Source: Anoxybacillus sp. (GTDB lineage: Bacteria; Bacillota; Bacilli; Bacillales; Anoxybacillaceae). Taken from it: a stretch of DNA of 33,436 nucleotides. Made by a program: the position numbers and the translations under genes. The stretch lies in NCBI RefSeq assembly GCF_023512315.1, contig NZ_JAILZV010000015.1, forward strand, positions 1 to 33,436, read 5' to 3'. Positions 25,359 to 33,436 of this stretch are shown here, one piece after another. Numbering within the stretch: position 1 is the stretch's first letter; each line of letters starts with the position of its first letter. The notes under the pieces were generated by a model. That model was given only the letters and a program-made list of their open reading frames with translations. It was not told where the DNA came from and did not search any database.

Positions 25359-25367
25359 ACAGGTTAT
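25359..25367 (-). other. Remaining 5' arm of the spoVS terminator
   Basis: ATAACCTGT on the minus strand, 16 nt after the spoVS stop codon. Its complement is at 22150-22158, so the hairpin is now split by about 3.2 kb. Confidence 0.6.
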
Positions 25368-25383
25368 GCTATCGACGAATGAA

Positions 25384-25644
25384 TCAGCGAGGCTCAACAA
25401 TCAATTTGATCGCTGTACGCTCTTCGCCATCAATGATAATATCTGTAAATGCAGGAATACAAATAAGGTCTACTCCGCTCGGTGCCACAAATCCTCGTGC
25501 GATCGCTACGGCCTTAACAGCTTGGTTTAATGCACCTGCGCCAATCGCTTGGATTTCGGCAGCTCCACGTTCTCGCAATACCCCAGCAAGTGCACCAGCT
25601 ACAGAGTTCGGGTTCGACTTTGCTGAAACTTTTAATATTTCCAT
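25384..25644 (-). CDS. spoVS: Stage V sporulation protein S
   Basis: The standard 86-aa SpoVS, beginning MEILKVSAKSNPNSVAGALAG and ending in KLIVEPR. It is an Alba-like small protein needed for coat assembly and completion of late sporulation stages; it has also been linked to septation control. ATG at 25642-25644 is preceded by AAGGAGG; an in-frame extension upstream contains the sigma-H promoter and is not coding. Its terminator is broken by the mobile region downstream, so transcripts may read through into the IS605-type element. Confidence 0.97.
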   Translation of the reverse strand: MEILKVSAKSNPNSVAGALAGVLRERGAAEIQAIGAGALNQAVKAVAIARGFVAPSGVDLICIPAFTDIIIDGEERTAIKLIVEPR

Positions 25645-25689
25645 TCCTGGTTCCTCCTTAATTTCTGCAATGATGAGTTCAATGTTACT

Positions 25690-25718
25690 ATATTCACTGT
25701 TTTGCCAAGTATTCCTGC
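25690..25718 (-). promoter_or_regulatory. Sigma-H promoter of spoVS
   Basis: On the minus strand GCAGGAATA (25710-25718), 11 bp, then AGTGAATAT (25690-25698). Both boxes match every position of the sigma-H consensus RnAGGAwWW and RnnGAATww. Confidence 0.8.
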
Positions 25719-25758
25719 TAGGCGAAAAAATATTTTTCAAAAATTCTTAAAAAGCGAA

Positions 25759-26553
25759 CTATTCGAAATAAGGATGGTCATCGTTAATCAAAATTCGCTC
25801 CATTTTTTTGGCTTTTCCTGTTTTTGCATCTATTTCAATGAAAACGGCGCTTAATTGGCTTCTTCCTTCTGTCACCTCGAAACGAACAGGAAGTGATGTT
25901 AAAAATTTCCGCAGCACCGCTTCGCGATCGACGCCTAAAATGCCGTCATACGGACCGGTCATGCCGACATCTGTCATATAAGCCGTCCCTTTTGGTAAAA
26001 TGCGCGTATCTGCTGTTTGAACGTGCGTATGTGTGCCGATGACAGCGGAAACACGTCCGTCTAAATACCATCCCATTGCTTGTTTTTCGCTTGTCGCTTC
26101 CGCGTGAAAATCAACAAAAATCATCGGCGTTCGTTGCATTGCTTCTGCTACCAATTCATCCGCTTTACGAAACGGGCAATCAATGGCCGGCAAAAACGTG
26201 CGCCCTTGCAAATTAATGACCGCCACTTCCCCATGCTCTGTCGCGATATACACAATTCCTTTTCCAGGCGTTCCGAGCGGCAAGTTCGCGGGCCGCACGA
26301 GCGCTTTTGCTTCGTCAATAAATTCAAAAATGTCGCGATTGTCCCACGCGTGGTTGCCCAATGTGACCGCATGCGCTCCTTGTTCTAAAAATCCGCGATA
26401 AATTTTCCCTGTAATCCCTTTTCCCGCAGCCGCGTTTTCTCCGTTAATAATAATAACGTGTGGTTTATGCTTTGCTTTTAGTTTTGGGAGATATTGTTCG
26501 ACCATTTTTCGTCCTGGTGCTCCGACGACATCCCCAATAAACAACAATCTCAT
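25759..26553 (-). CDS. ymdB: YmdB metallophosphodiesterase
   Basis: A 264-aa dimetal phosphodiesterase acting on 2',3'- and 3',5'-cAMP in B. subtilis, where it controls the switch between motility and biofilm. Metal and catalytic residues are visible: D8 (FIGDVVG), E39 (NGENAAAG), N67 and H68 (LGNHAWD), H150 (DFHAEATSEK), H175 and H177 (GTHTHVQT). The ATG at 26551-26553 follows AAAGGG. It lies directly after rny, the conserved pair, but a strong hairpin separates them, so ymdB may rely partly on readthrough; no good promoter was found in the 85-bp gap. Confidence 0.96.
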   Translation of the reverse strand: MRLLFIGDVVGAPGRKMVEQYLPKLKAKHKPHVIIINGENAAAGKGITGKIYRGFLEQGAHAVTLGNHAWDNRDIFEFIDEAKALVRPANLPLGTPGKGIVYIATEHGEVAVINLQGRTFLPAIDCPFRKADELVAEAMQRTPMIFVDFHAEATSEKQAMGWYLDGRVSAVIGTHTHVQTADTRILPKGTAYMTDVGMTGPYDGILGVDREAVLRKFLTSLPVRFEVTEGRSQLSAVFIEIDAKTGKAKKMERILINDDHPYFE

Positions 26554-26605
26554 CGTCTAACCCTTTCTACACGTAAAGTTTTCCTAGTTCAAGTTTGGCA
26601 TAAAA

Positions 26606-26643
26606 TCGAAAAAAAATAAAGTGGCAGGATTGCCACTTTATTT
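26606..26643 (-). terminator. Rho-independent terminator of rny
   Basis: Perfect 13-bp stem AAATAAAGTGGCA/TGCCACTTTATTT (26631-26643 with 26614-26626), loop of 4, then TTTTTCG on the minus strand. Confidence 0.92.
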
Positions 26644-28197
26644 CGCGTATTCGACCGCCCGTGTTTCACGAATGACGGTAATTTTAATATGCCCTGGGTA
26701 ATCGAGTTCTTCTTCGATTCGCTTGCGAATGTCACGCGCTAATCGATGTGCCTCGAGGTCGTCAATTGCATCTGGCTTTACAATGATGCGCACTTCCCGA
26801 CCTGCTTGAATCGCATACGATTTTTCGACGCCCTCATACGACTCGGCAATTTCTTCAAGCTTTTCGAGGCGGCGAATATAGTTTTCCAACGTTTCGCTTC
26901 TTGCCCCAGGTCTTGCCGCGGATAGCGCATCCGCCGCCGCAACAAGTACGGCAATAATCGATGTTGGCGCTGTATCGCCGTGATGGGAAGCAATGCTGTT
27001 AATGACGACCGGATGCTCTTTATATTTCGTCGCCAGTTCAACACCGATTTCGACGTGGCTTCCTTCCACTTCATGGTCAATCGCTTTGCCGATGTCATGA
27101 AGAAGACCAGCTCGTCTTGCAAGCATTTCGTCTTCTCCAAGTTCTGCCGCCATCAAGCCAGCAAGAAATGCCACTTCCATCGAATGTTTTAGCACGTTTT
27201 GCCCGTAGCTTGTCCGGAACTTCAAACGTCCTAAAATTTTAATTAAATCCGGATGCAAGCCGTGCACGCCTACTTCAAACGTCGTCTGTTCTCCGACTTC
27301 GCGAATATGTTCATCCACTTCGCGTCTTGCTTTTTCCACCATTTCTTCGATTCGTGCTGGATGAATGCGTCCGTCTTGAACAAGCTTATCTAAAGCAAGT
27401 CTAGCCGTTTCGCGACGAATTGGGTCGAAGCCGGATAAAATCACTGCCTCTGGGGTGTCATCGATAATTAAATCGATTCCCGTTAGCGTTTCTAGCGTGC
27501 GAATGTTGCGGCCTTCGCGGCCAATGATGCGGCCTTTCATTTCGTCGTTTGGCAAGTTGACAACCGATACGGTCGTTTCTGCTACGTGGTCTGCCGCACA
27601 ACGCTGAATCGCTAGCGATAAAATTTCTTTCGCTTTCTTATCTGCTTCTTCTTTCGCGCGTGTTTCTGCTTCTTTAATCATCATCGCAATTTCGTGCGAA
27701 AGCTCTTTTTCCACGCGCTCTAAAATAATTTGGCGCGCTGCTTCACGCGTTAAGCTAGAAATGCGCTCTAGTTCTGCTTGCTCTTGTTGAACGAGCTCTT
27801 CCACTTTGCTTTCCATCTCTTCAATATGCTGTTGTCTTTTGTTAAGCGTTTCTTCTTTTTTCTCTAAAAGCGCCTCGCGTTTATTCAACGCCTCGTCTTT
27901 TCGGTCGAGATTCTCTTCTTTTTGCAATAACCGATTTTCTTGTTTTTGCAGTTCGCTACGGCGGTCACGGATATCGCGCTCCGCTTCTGTCCGAAGTTTA
28001 TGAATCTCATCTTTCGCCTCAAGAAGCGCTTCTTTTTTTAGTGCGTCTGCTTCCCGTTTTGCTTCTTCAAGAATTTGGTTAGCTGCCACTTGGGCACCAC
28101 CAATTTTCGCTTCTGCAATCGATTTACGAACAAAAAAGCCAACAACTGCACCGACGACTAGACTAAGCAAAGCGGAGATGATTATGTTAACACCCAT
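26638..28197 (-). CDS. rny: Ribonuclease Y
   Basis: A 519-aa membrane-anchored endoribonuclease that starts bulk mRNA decay. The single N-terminal membrane helix is residues 5-23. A highly charged coiled coil runs from about 30 to 190, the KH domain carries [10 protein letters not shown] at 222-231, and the HD domain has H367-D368 (LLHDIGKA). ATG at 28195-28197 is set by GGAGGTG 8 nt upstream; the GTG three codons earlier is in that site. It has its own strong promoter and a leader of about 215 nt. RicA in this window is a specificity factor for it. Confidence 0.97.
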   Translation of the reverse strand: MGVNIIISALLSLVVGAVVGFFVRKSIAEAKIGGAQVAANQILEEAKREADALKKEALLEAKDEIHKLRTEAERDIRDRRSELQKQENRLLQKEENLDRKDEALNKREALLEKKEETLNKRQQHIEEMESKVEELVQQEQAELERISSLTREAARQIILERVEKELSHEIAMMIKEAETRAKEEADKKAKEILSLAIQRCAADHVAETTVSVVNLPNDEMKGRIIGREGRNIRTLETLTGIDLIIDDTPEAVILSGFDPIRRETARLALDKLVQDGRIHPARIEEMVEKARREVDEHIREVGEQTTFEVGVHGLHPDLIKILGRLKFRTSYGQNVLKHSMEVAFLAGLMAAELGEDEMLARRAGLLHDIGKAIDHEVEGSHVEIGVELATKYKEHPVVINSIASHHGDTAPTSIIAVLVAAADALSAARPGARSETLENYIRRLEKLEEIAESYEGVEKSYAIQAGREVRIIVKPDAIDDLEAHRLARDIRKRIEEELDYPGHIKITVIRETRAVEYAK

Positions 28198-28206
28198 ACT
28201 TTTCAC

Positions 28207-28412
28207 CTCCTCTTGCTATAAACTTGTTTGTTGCTTCATGAATGTCGGCAATCGTCACCATTTCCACATACAGCGCAAAGGCTTTTGTTTTTGCTTATAG
28301 CGTTAAAACGTTCAGCAAAACAACAAGCGCTCCCGCTCCGTACGCCCGATTCAATCTGCTTCATCTTCACAAGGAAAAATGAAGCCCGGACCTTCATTTT
28401 TAGAAAAATATA
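28207..28412 (-). other. rny 5' leader (about 215 nt)
   Basis: Between the rny promoter and the gene. No known riboswitch or T-box signature is visible. A perfect 10-bp hairpin AAAAATGAAG/CTTCATTTTT (28392-28401 with 28375-28384) begins about 12 nt after the predicted start, followed by a short CATTTTTCC U-run. A 53-codon frame starts at the ATG in that hairpin but has no ribosome-binding site. Confidence 0.55.
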
Positions 28413-28419
28413 CATGTTC

Positions 28420-28448
28420 ATTTTAAAGGTGGTAACATTTATTGTCAA
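28420..28448 (-). promoter_or_regulatory. Strong sigma-A promoter of rny
   Basis: On the minus strand TTGACA (28443-28448), a 17-bp spacer, then TAAAAT (28420-28425). Confidence 0.85.
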
Positions 28449-28480
28449 GATAATAAGCGTTACAATATGACAGAATGTTG

Positions 28481-28520
28481 AAAAAATAAGAACAGACCAC
28501 ATTTTTTTGCGGTCTGTTCT
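28481..28520 (-). terminator. Rho-independent terminator of recA
   Basis: Stem AGAACAGACC/GGTCTGTTCT (28511-28520 with 28489-28498), A-rich loop, then TATTTTTT on the minus strand. Confidence 0.92.
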
Positions 28521-28528
28521 CATGCTCT

Positions 28529-29578
28529 TTATTCTTCAAAAAAATCGAGCTCGTCTTGCTCGTCGGCTGCTGTGCTTGCTGCACGCGCTGCATCTACGCC
28601 GTAATGATTGCGAATTTCCTTGGCGATTTCTTCAGCAATTTGTGGATTTTCTTTTAAGAACTGTTTCGCATTTTCACGCCCTTGGCCAAGGCGTTCGTCT
28701 TTATACGAATACCATGAACCGCTCTTTTGAATGATGTCGAGTTCCGAACCCATATCAATAATTTCGCCCTCACGGGAAATTCCTTCGCCATACATAATAT
28801 CGACATCGGCAGTTTTAAACGGAGGAGCAACTTTATTTTTCACGACTTTAATTTTCGTTTTGTTTCCGACCATGTCATTGCCTTGTTTGATTTGTTCCGC
28901 ACGGCGCACTTCTAAACGAACCGACGCATAAAACTTGAGCGCGCGACCCCCAGGAGTTGTTTCCGGATTTCCAAACATCACTCCGACTTTTTCGCGAATT
29001 TGGTTAATAAAAATAGCGATTGTTTTCGATTTGTTGATCGCGCCAGATAGCTTCCGCAACGCTTGTGACATTAAACGAGCTTGCAAGCCGACATGAGAAT
29101 CGCCCATATCTCCTTCGATTTCCGCTTTCGGAACAAGCGCCGCCACCGAGTCAATAACGATAATATCTACTGCACCGCTTCTGACAAGTGCTTCTGCAAT
29201 TTCAAGCGCCTGCTCTCCTGTGTCCGGTTGAGAAAGAAGCAATTCGTCAATATTGACACCTAAATTTTTCGCATATATTGGATCTAAGGCATGCTCCGCA
29301 TCGATGAACGCTGCTTGGCCACCTTGTCTTTGTACTTCGGCAATCGCATGCAGGGCAACGGTTGTTTTCCCTGAAGATTCTGGTCCATAAATTTCAATGA
29401 TTCGTCCGCGTGGATAGCCTCCTACACCTAACGCGATATCGAGTGCAAGCGAGCCGCTTGAGATGGTCGAAATTTGCCGTTCAGCTTGCTCCCCTAATTT
29501 CATAATCGAGCCTTTGCCAAACTGCTTTTCAATTTGCTTCAGCGCCTGTTCCAAGGCCGCTTGGCGGTCTTGATTCAT
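28529..29578 (-). CDS. recA: Recombinase RecA
   Basis: A 349-aa RecA of usual Bacillus length. Walker A GPESSGKT is at residues 65-72, Walker B is in the [14 protein letters not shown] segment, loop 1 [10 protein letters not shown] and loop 2 NPETTPGG are intact, and the C-terminus is acidic (DELDFFEE). It forms filaments on single-stranded DNA for strand exchange and triggers LexA self-cleavage. ATG at 29576-29578 follows AAGGAGG. Expression is from its own promoter with an upstream LexA box, after the cinA terminator. Confidence 0.98.
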   Translation of the reverse strand: MNQDRQAALEQALKQIEKQFGKGSIMKLGEQAERQISTISSGSLALDIALGVGGYPRGRIIEIYGPESSGKTTVALHAIAEVQRQGGQAAFIDAEHALDPIYAKNLGVNIDELLLSQPDTGEQALEIAEALVRSGAVDIIVIDSVAALVPKAEIEGDMGDSHVGLQARLMSQALRKLSGAINKSKTIAIFINQIREKVGVMFGNPETTPGGRALKFYASVRLEVRRAEQIKQGNDMVGNKTKIKVVKNKVAPPFKTADVDIMYGEGISREGEIIDMGSELDIIQKSGSWYSYKDERLGQGRENAKQFLKENPQIAEEIAKEIRNHYGVDAARAASTAADEQDELDFFEE

Positions 29579-29611
29579 TTTCTATTCCTCCTTAATCGGT
29601 TACTACCTACT

Positions 29612-29640
29612 ACTATATCGCGTTTTCTCGCCTTTGCCAA
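29612..29640 (-). promoter_or_regulatory. Sigma-A promoter of recA
   Basis: On the minus strand TTGGCA (29635-29640), 17 bp, then TATAGT (29612-29617). Confidence 0.82.
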
Positions 29641-29649
29641 GAAAAAAAT

Positions 29650-29663
29650 CGAACGTTTATTCG
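29650..29663 (-). promoter_or_regulatory. LexA (SOS) box of recA
   Basis: CGAATAAACGTTCG on the minus strand fits the Bacillus SOS box (CGAAC-N4-GTTCG) with one change, the T of GAAT, a change also present in the B. subtilis recA box. It lies 9 bp upstream of the -35 hexamer. Confidence 0.85.
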
Positions 29664-29672
29664 TTTTTTGTT

Positions 29673-29699
29673 GGAAAAAAAGCTGCCTATAAGGCAGCT
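29673..29699 (-). terminator. Rho-independent terminator of cinA
   Basis: Stem AGCTGCC/GGCAGCT (29693-29699 with 29681-29687), 5-nt loop, then TTTTTTCC on the minus strand, overlapping the cinA stop. Confidence 0.92.
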
Positions 29700-30925
29700 A
29701 ATCGCTTCAGCACGGCAAAACAACCATATTTAATCGCACGTGTACGAATCGTTTCGCGGTCGCCAGCAAGCGATAAAGAATGTACCTCCGTTTTCCGTCC
29801 ATCAGCGATACCAATGTATACTGTTCCCGCTTGCTTTCCTTCGAGCGGTTCTGGTCCTGCCACGCCGGTAAAGCTAATGCCGATGTCTGCTTGGCAAACG
29901 TTGCGCACATGCTCTGCGAGAAGCTTGGCGCATTGCTCACTGACAGCCCCCGCTGTTTCCAACACTTCAGAAGGGATGAACAACACTCGTTCTTTTACTT
30001 CGTTTGTATAACAAACAACCCCGCCTTTCACCGCTTTCGAGGCGCCAGGGATTGCCGTCAATTCAGCGGTAAATCGCCCGCCTGTTAAGCTTTCTGCCGC
30101 TGCGATCGTCTTTTTGTGCGCGTTTAATTGTTCCAACAGTTTCGTAAACAGCGTATCTTCGTTATAGCCATATACATAGCGACCGACACGCTTAACAATC
30201 GCCTGTTCTGTTTCATCTAGCAGCTTTTTCGCTTCGGTAGCGGACGCATGCTTCGCTGTTAGCCGCAACGTCACTTCCCCATCGCCGGCTAACGGCGCAA
30301 TCGTTGGGTTTGATTGCTGCTCAAGCAAATCTTCAATTTCCGTTTCTAGCTGTGATTCCCCGATACCAAAAAAGCGCAGCACGCGCGACTCAATGCGCTC
30401 ATGCTGCTTTAGCTTTCCAAGCAAAAATGGGCGAGCATATCGAATAAACATCGGGTGCATTTCTTTTGGTGGGCCGGGAAGCAACATATACGTAATGCCG
30501 TCTACGGTTAACGCCATTCCTGGCGCCATTCCATAATCGTTTTTCAATACGACCGAACCGCTTAGCACAAGCGCCTGCTTTTTATTGTTTTCCGTCATCG
30601 TCCGCTTTGTGCGCGCGTAATATGCTTCAATGGAACGAAGCGCTTCTTCATCGGTTACAAGCTCCCGCTTTACGATGCGTGCAATTGTCTCCTTCGTCAA
30701 GTCATCTTTCGTCGGACCGAGCCCGCCGGTAAAAATAATTATATCCGCCCGAGTTTGCGCGATCGTTACCGCTTGTTCTAGCCGCTCGGCGTTGTCGCCG
30801 ACCACCGTATGAAAATAAACGTTAATCCCCAACTCCGCTAGTTGCTGCGATAAAAATTGCGCGTTCGTATTCGCAATTTGCCCAAGCAACAGTTCGGAGC
30901 CAACCGCAATCAATTCCGCGTTCAT
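29687..30925 (-). CDS. cinA: CinA, competence-damage protein / nicotinamide-nucleotide amidase
   Basis: A 412-aa two-domain protein. The N-terminal MoCF/COG1058 domain begins [22 protein letters not shown] and carries [11 protein letters not shown]. The C-terminal CinA amidase domain has [16 protein letters not shown] and SFTGVAGP. The family deamidates NMN and has pyrophosphatase activity; in competent Gram-positives it is co-expressed with recA. ATG at 30923-30925 is preferred: AAAGGGG is 9 nt upstream, while the ATG three codons earlier lies directly on that sequence. It sits between pgsA and recA as in Bacillus, but a terminator and separate promoter make recA independent. Confidence 0.95.
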   Translation of the reverse strand: MNAELIAVGSELLLGQIANTNAQFLSQQLAELGINVYFHTVVGDNAERLEQAVTIAQTRADIIIFTGGLGPTKDDLTKETIARIVKRELVTDEEALRSIEAYYARTKRTMTENNKKQALVLSGSVVLKNDYGMAPGMALTVDGITYMLLPGPPKEMHPMFIRYARPFLLGKLKQHERIESRVLRFFGIGESQLETEIEDLLEQQSNPTIAPLAGDGEVTLRLTAKHASATEAKKLLDETEQAIVKRVGRYVYGYNEDTLFTKLLEQLNAHKKTIAAAESLTGGRFTAELTAIPGASKAVKGGVVCYTNEVKERVLFIPSEVLETAGAVSEQCAKLLAEHVRNVCQADIGISFTGVAGPEPLEGKQAGTVYIGIADGRKTEVHSLSLAGDRETIRTRAIKYGCFAVLKRLAAL

Positions 30926-30940
30926 AAACGCCATCCCCTT

Positions 30941-31519
30941 TTATTTCGAATGCAAAAACGCGTGTTTGTTTTTGGCAAAATAATCCCATCCTGACCAAAT
31001 CGTAAAAATGACCGCTACCCATAGTGCTACATCGGCAAATGGGAACGAAACGAAAGCAAACGGCCAATTGTGAAGCAATAGCGCGGAAATCGCAACAATT
31101 TGCGTCCACGTCTTAATTTTCCCAAGCATGTTCGCTGCCACTACTTCCCCTTCGCCCGCCAATACAAGGCGAAGACCTGTCACCGCAAACTCGCGGCTAA
31201 TAATGACAATGACCATCCATGCTGGCGCATAATGCAGCTCAACAAGCACAATGAGCGCTGCCGATACGAGCAACTTATCCGCAAGTGGATCTAAAAATTT
31301 TCCTAAATTGGTCACAAGCTGATATTTTCGTGCATAATACCCGTCAATCCAATCGGTCGCCGATGCAATAATAAAGATCGCCGCACCGACAAGATGCGTG
31401 ACCGGAATAGATTCCGCCCCTATGCTTACCGTCCCCCAATCAAACGGGAGCACCATTACGAGTAAGAAAAGTGGAATAAGCAAAATACGCGCTACTGTAA
31501 TTTTATTTGGCAAATTCAC
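30941..31519 (-). CDS. pgsA: CDP-diacylglycerol-glycerol-3-phosphate 3-phosphatidyltransferase
   Basis: A 192-aa integral membrane enzyme making phosphatidylglycerol-phosphate from CDP-diacylglycerol and glycerol-3-phosphate. The CDP-alcohol phosphotransferase signature spans about residues 56-81, with D56, D59, D77 and D81 and the DGYYAR core. Several hydrophobic segments are present. GTG at 31517-31519 (protein MNLPNKITVARI) is chosen because GGAGGTATT lies upstream; the longer frame covers that site and has no Shine-Dalgarno. It is 15 nt upstream of cinA and probably co-transcribed with it. Confidence 0.95.
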   Translation of the reverse strand: MNLPNKITVARILLIPLFLLVMVLPFDWGTVSIGAESIPVTHLVGAAIFIIASATDWIDGYYARKYQLVTNLGKFLDPLADKLLVSAALIVLVELHYAPAWMVIVIISREFAVTGLRLVLAGEGEVVAANMLGKIKTWTQIVAISALLLHNWPFAFVSFPFADVALWVAVIFTIWSGWDYFAKNKHAFLHSK

Positions 31520-31548
31520 TATGAATACCTCCGCTGTCAAACGTGTAA

Positions 31549-31574
31549 AAGTCATCTAAACAAGTAGATGACTT
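31549..31574 (-). terminator. Hairpin after rodZ, weak terminator or attenuator
   Basis: Perfect 10-bp stem AAGTCATCTA/TAGATGACTT (31565-31574 with 31549-31558), loop of 6, followed by only TTACACG on the minus strand. With so short a U-tract it may allow partial readthrough into pgsA. Confidence 0.55.
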
Positions 31575-32442
31575 ACGACTTTTTCACGATAAACTTCAGT
31601 TTTTGGTATACTACTTTGCTCGGATCTATCGGATATGTAAACGGCTGTCCGTTCACTTTTATTTCTACATCCAACGTCCGCCCGATTTTTACGAACACTT
31701 CCGTTTCTGATGTTAAATCAAACGATTGGGTTTGTCCATTTTGCAACGTTCCTTTGTAAAACGAATGGCCTTTCCCGTTCAACACTTCCACCCACGAAGC
31801 GCCTTTTGACGTAAGTTCTAGTTGGAATTGGCTAGCAGTCACTTCCATCGTCGCCGTATTTCCTTTTGTTTCGGTTACCGTAAACGTCGTCGCAGGCGAT
31901 TCGGTTGGCTTCGTTTCTTCTTTTGTTTTTTCCTTTTCCTTCTTCTGTTGTTTTTGTTTCTGTGCCGCTTTTTCCAGCGGAGAATTTTTCGGCTGCTCTA
32001 CTTCCGTCGGGTGATTCGTTGCCTGTGGCTTCGGCTCTTCGGTAGCGCTTCGGCTTTGCAAGAACACCCAAACCATCACTGCCACACCAACAAGAGCGAC
32101 AGCGACCAACACTTTTGGCAACAAAGCAAGCCACTTATCATATTTCGTCGTTAGTTGTTGCCGACTTTTGACACGGGAGAGCTGTTCCGGTAATTCATCG
32201 TGCTGCGTCGCCGGAATTTCGTGCGCATATTCATGAAAAATTTCCTCGGCATCTAGCCCTACTGCTTCTGCGTACTGTTTAATAAATGCGCGCACGTAAA
32301 AGTTCCCCGGCATGATGGCGTAATTCCCTTCTTCAATGCCGATTAAATAGCGCTTTTGAATTTTCGTTAGTTGTTGCAGTTCATCCAAACTGATTTTTTT
32401 CGCTTCTCTCGCCTCTTTTAACCGTTTCCCTAGCTCTGTCAA
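31573..32442 (-). CDS. rodZ: RodZ-like cell-shape protein (YmfM)
   Basis: A 289-aa bitopic membrane protein. An N-terminal Xre-type helix-turn-helix (about residues 1-75; TELGKRLKEAREAKK...YLIGIEEGNYAIMPG) faces the cytoplasm and in RodZ binds MreB. One membrane helix follows at about 109-128. A Lys/Glu/Gln-rich low-complexity stretch (about 135-190) leads to a C-terminal DUF4115 beta domain outside. TTG at 32440-32442 is favoured because GGAAGG is 8 nt upstream; the GTG at 32451 sits on that sequence. It lies between ymfK and pgsA, as in Bacillus. Confidence 0.9.
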   Translation of the reverse strand: MTELGKRLKEAREAKKISLDELQQLTKIQKRYLIGIEEGNYAIMPGNFYVRAFIKQYAEAVGLDAEEIFHEYAHEIPATQHDELPEQLSRVKSRQQLTTKYDKWLALLPKVLVAVALVGVAVMVWVFLQSRSATEEPKPQATNHPTEVEQPKNSPLEKAAQKQKQQKKEKEKTKEETKPTESPATTFTVTETKGNTATMEVTASQFQLELTSKGASWVEVLNGKGHSFYKGTLQNGQTQSFDLTSETEVFVKIGRTLDVEIKVNGQPFTYPIDPSKVVYQKLKFIVKKS

Positions 32443-32462
32443 CGATAACACCTTCCATTTTG

Positions 32463-33254
32463 TTAAAAGTCAAACCCTGAAAATCCGTCAGGCGAAAATA
32501 ACGATTGTTGCTCGACGACGTCGTATGTAATTTCTTCAGATGGATCGTTGCGTAGTTCAATAATATAGTCAAAATCATCAAGCGTATACTCGGTATGGCG
32601 CACAAAAATATCCGGATGCTCGACGACTTTTGTTGCTTCTAAGCGCATCAATTCGCGAATGAGCTGCCAATGCCGTTCATTGGCGCGGCGCGTCGAAACG
32701 ATTCCGTCAATAATAAAAATATTATTTTCGCTATATTCGTCTTCAATGAGCTGGCTACGAACGGTCTGTTTAATAAGCGTCGATGAAACAAAAAGCCATC
32801 GTTTATTTGCACAAACGCTCGCAGCAACAATCGATTCCGTCTTCCCGACGCGCGGCATGCCGCGAATCCCGACGAGCTTATGCCCCTCTTGCTTAAAAAT
32901 CTCTGCCATAAAATCGACTAAAAGCCCAAGTTCATCCCGGACAAACCGAAACGTCTTTTTATCGTCCGCATCGCGCTGGATGTAGCGACCGTGCCGTACC
33001 GCTAAACGGTCGAGCAACTTTGGCTGTCTTAGCTTTGTAATGGTTATGTTATCCATTGTTCGTAAAATCGATGCAAGTCGCTCTATTTGCTCGTTATTGT
33101 CGCAGCGCAACAACATCCCGCGGCGGGAATCATGAACGCCGTTAATCGTGACAATATTAATGGACAACATCCCTAGTAGCGACGAAATATCCCCTAACAA
33201 CCCTGGACGATTAATATGGATTTCATATTCTAAATACCACTCTTGCTTCCCCAT
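32463..33254 (-). CDS. ymfK: YmfK family protein (DUF3388), ACT-like plus P-loop
   Basis: A 263-aa conserved Bacillaceae protein of unknown function. Residues 6-75 look like an ACT-type regulatory domain (LEYEIHINRPGLLGDISSLLGML). A P-loop-like motif GMPRVGKTES is at 132-141, within a domain that resembles a small ATPase. There is no signal peptide or membrane helix. ATG at 33252-33254 has AAGGGAGGG upstream; 12 extra in-frame codons before it are not supported. It is 20 nt upstream of rodZ and probably in the same transcript. Biochemical role unknown; nucleotide and amino-acid binding are inferred from motifs only. Confidence 0.88.
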   Translation of the reverse strand: MGKQEWYLEYEIHINRPGLLGDISSLLGMLSINIVTINGVHDSRRGMLLRCDNNEQIERLASILRTMDNITITKLRQPKLLDRLAVRHGRYIQRDADDKKTFRFVRDELGLLVDFMAEIFKQEGHKLVGIRGMPRVGKTESIVAASVCANKRWLFVSSTLIKQTVRSQLIEDEYSENNIFIIDGIVSTRRANERHWQLIRELMRLEATKVVEHPDIFVRHTEYTLDDFDYIIELRNDPSEEITYDVVEQQSLFSPDGFSGFDF

Positions 33255-33290
33255 TCTATTCCCTCCCTTGCCGAAGGAGACACGTATCAT

Positions 33291-33319
33291 ATGATAAGTT
33301 CATACTACTATAATATCAA
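33291..33319 (-). promoter_or_regulatory. Possible sigma-A promoter of ymfK-rodZ
   Basis: On the minus strand TTGATA (33314-33319), 17 bp, then TATCAT (33291-33296), about 37 bp before the ymfK start. Confidence 0.45.
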
Positions 33320-33353
33320 TAGGAAACGCAACAGAAAAGGGAACGTTTCTTGT

Positions 33354-33386
33354 CCATAAAAAACATCCATGAGCAAGTTTTGCTCA
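33354..33386 (-). terminator. Probable terminator of the gene beyond the right edge
   Basis: Stem TGAGCAA/TTGCTCA (33380-33386 with 33370-33376), 3-nt loop, then GGATGTTTTTT on the minus strand. The expected upstream neighbour (ymfJ in Bacillus) is not in the window. Confidence 0.5.
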
Positions 33387-33436
33387 CCACCCACGCATGA
33401 AAATCCCCCTCTCCTCCCATAATGGAGGATGAACGC

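Noticed and set aside
25645-25740. N-terminal extension of spoVS
   Set aside because: Contains the sigma-H promoter and precedes the AAGGAGG site; SpoVS is a conserved 86-aa protein.
28236-28523. 95-aa reading frame in the recA-rny gap, with an internal 53-codon version
   Set aside because: No ribosome-binding site, overlaps the recA terminator and rny promoter, and the composition is unlike a conserved protein. At most a leader peptide.

Overview
The window looks like chromosomal DNA of an endospore-forming, moderately thermophilic Bacillaceae of the Anoxybacillus/Geobacillus type. The evidence is a Bacillus-type gene order (ymfK - rodZ/ymfM - pgsA - cinA - recA - rny - ymdB - spoVS, then kor - miaB - ricA - cotE - mutS - mutL, then miaA - hfq - spoVK), several sporulation genes, strong GGAGG ribosome-binding sites with frequent TTG/GTG starts, and no tRNA or rRNA genes. 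The assignment is inference from gene content and order. Every host gene is on the minus strand, so transcription runs from high to low coordinates; the only plus-strand gene is the IS110 transposase.

Layout in coordinate order. 1-4841: a fatty-acid operon reading acyl-CoA synthetase, acyl-CoA dehydrogenase, CaiB/racemase-like protein, then a second acyl-CoA synthetase cut by the left edge. 4977-7264: miaA, hfq and spoVK. 7265-7677: gene-free DNA with unexplained hairpins. 7678-10818: a chemoreceptor with a sigma-D-type promoter, and a DHA2-type MFS exporter. 10914-18135: miaB, ricA, cotE, mutS and mutL, with sigma-E-like and sigma-K-like promoters before cotE and a 28-bp palindrome upstream of miaB. 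18301-20906: korA and korB, a 2-oxoacid:ferredoxin oxidoreductase. 21103-22020: an M19 dipeptidase.

22159 to about 25345 is a composite mobile region. An IS200/IS605-type (IS1341-like) element with an intact TnpB and a foldable omega-RNA region appears to have inserted into the loop of the spoVS terminator, because the two 9-nt arms of that hairpin now lie on opposite sides of it. An IS110-family element (DEDD plus Ser transposase, with a long structured 5' non-coding region that could encode a bridge RNA) is nested inside it, between the tnpB gene and its left end. This places two different RNA-guided systems in one locus and is the most interesting part of the window.

25384-33254: spoVS (clear sigma-H promoter), ymdB, rny (strong sigma-A promoter and a roughly 215-nt leader with a hairpin), recA (LexA/SOS box), cinA, pgsA, rodZ/ymfM and ymfK. 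Together the host genes cover RNA turnover and tRNA modification (rny, ymdB, ricA, miaA, miaB, hfq), DNA repair and competence (recA, cinA, mutSL), membrane and envelope functions (pgsA, rodZ) and sporulation (spoVS, cotE, spoVK). Starts were moved inward from the longest ORF wherever a Shine-Dalgarno sequence showed that the upstream codons are leader.
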